Assembly (NCBI GenBank): GCA_947623855.1
Contig: CANQHW010000083.1
Location: 1-5,048, forward strand
Reading direction: 5' to 3'
DNA length: 5,048 nucleotides
DNA from: an uncultured Bacilli bacterium
Lineage (GTDB): Bacteria > Bacillota_I > Bacilli_A > RF39 > UBA660
Made by a program: the position numbers and the translations under genes. The notes beneath the pieces are model-generated. The model saw only the letters and a list, made by a program, of their open reading frames with translations, ran no database searches and was not told the origin of the DNA. Of this stretch, positions 4,918 to 5,048 are shown piece after piece. Each line of letters opens with the position of its first letter. Position 1 is the stretch's first letter.

Positions 4918-4948
4918 TATATGGGTTGTATAGAAAGTAGGAAATATT

Positions 4949-5048
4949 ATGTTTAGATTTAATCCGGAAAGAGAATTAAAAAAGATCCAACATGGAGGAA
5001 GAAATAGATTTATATTTTTTTCTTTTCTATTATTAGTTATTGCTGTTG
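4949..5048 (+). CDS. N-terminus of a probable membrane protein, cut by the right edge
   Basis: Only the first 33 codons are present. The product opens with a basic cytoplasmic stretch, MFRFNPERELKKIQHGGRNR (1-20), and then enters a hydrophobic segment beginning FIFFSFLLLVIAV, which looks like a membrane helix or uncleaved anchor. No family can be assigned from this piece. The start is supported by AGGA at 4939-4942, six to seven bases before ATG (a modest ribosome site), and by a strong promoter at 4879-4907 with a leader of about 35 bases. It diverges from the XRE gene, with inverted repeats over its promoter, so it is a likely target of that regulator. How far it extends and whether it begins an operon lies outside the window. 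Confidence 0.7.
   Translation, partial: MFRFNPERELKKIQHGGRNRFIFFSFLLLVIAV

Noticed and set aside
4846..4931. Short CRISPR-like or iteron-like repeat array in the XRE intergenic region
   Set aside because: The repeats are only six to eight bases, in mixed orientation and unequally spaced, which fits operator half-sites better than an array or replication origin.
1..5048. Mycoplasma-type genetic code (TGA as tryptophan)
   Set aside because: Tryptophans I checked in the permease, ATPase and XRE genes use TGG, and every gene reads through cleanly under the standard code. Stops seen are TAA and TAG only, so TGA usage is simply not tested.

Overview
The window is very AT-rich. It carries strong Shine-Dalgarno sites of the AGGAGGTGAT type, near-consensus sigma-A-like promoters and short U-tailed hairpin terminators. 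All visible stops are TAA or TAG, and the tryptophan codons I read are TGG. Together these suggest a low-GC Bacillota relative (Bacilli, Erysipelotrichia or a related gut lineage) using the standard code. The species cannot be named from sequence alone. I see no rRNA, tRNA, CRISPR array, insertion sequence or attachment site.

Left part, minus strand (1-2716). A three-gene ABC importer operon of the SsuABC/TauABC/ThiXYZ type reads right to left: a membrane-anchored NMT1/THI5-like binding protein, an ATPase, and a permease that runs off the left edge. Both junctions overlap by 8 bases, so translation is probably coupled. No TPP riboswitch or other structured leader is visible, so the substrate is left open. 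Just upstream on the same strand is a 49-codon gene for a single-pass membrane protein, with its own promoter and ribosome site and a terminator that begins inside its last codons.

Middle, plus strand (2836-4613). An extended -10 promoter, diverging from that of the small membrane gene, drives a two-gene unit. The first gene encodes a 471-residue cytoplasmic protein with two coiled-coil stretches, a charged linker and a C-terminal region containing a duplicated motif. One base later comes a 95-residue helical protein. I do not recognise either family. Short helical segments resembling mTERF-type repeats appear in both, which hints at a related pair acting together. A strong hairpin terminator overlaps the second stop codon.

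Right part (4612-5048). A minimal 73-residue XRE-family repressor on the minus strand converges on that terminator. It diverges from a plus-strand gene for a probable membrane protein cut by the right edge. The 115-base gap between them holds a good promoter and several TTGTAA/TTACAA half-sites arranged as inverted repeats, a plausible operator region for the XRE protein.

The most interesting unexplained items are the uncharacterised 471/95-residue pair and the small membrane gene with its built-in terminator ahead of the transporter operon.
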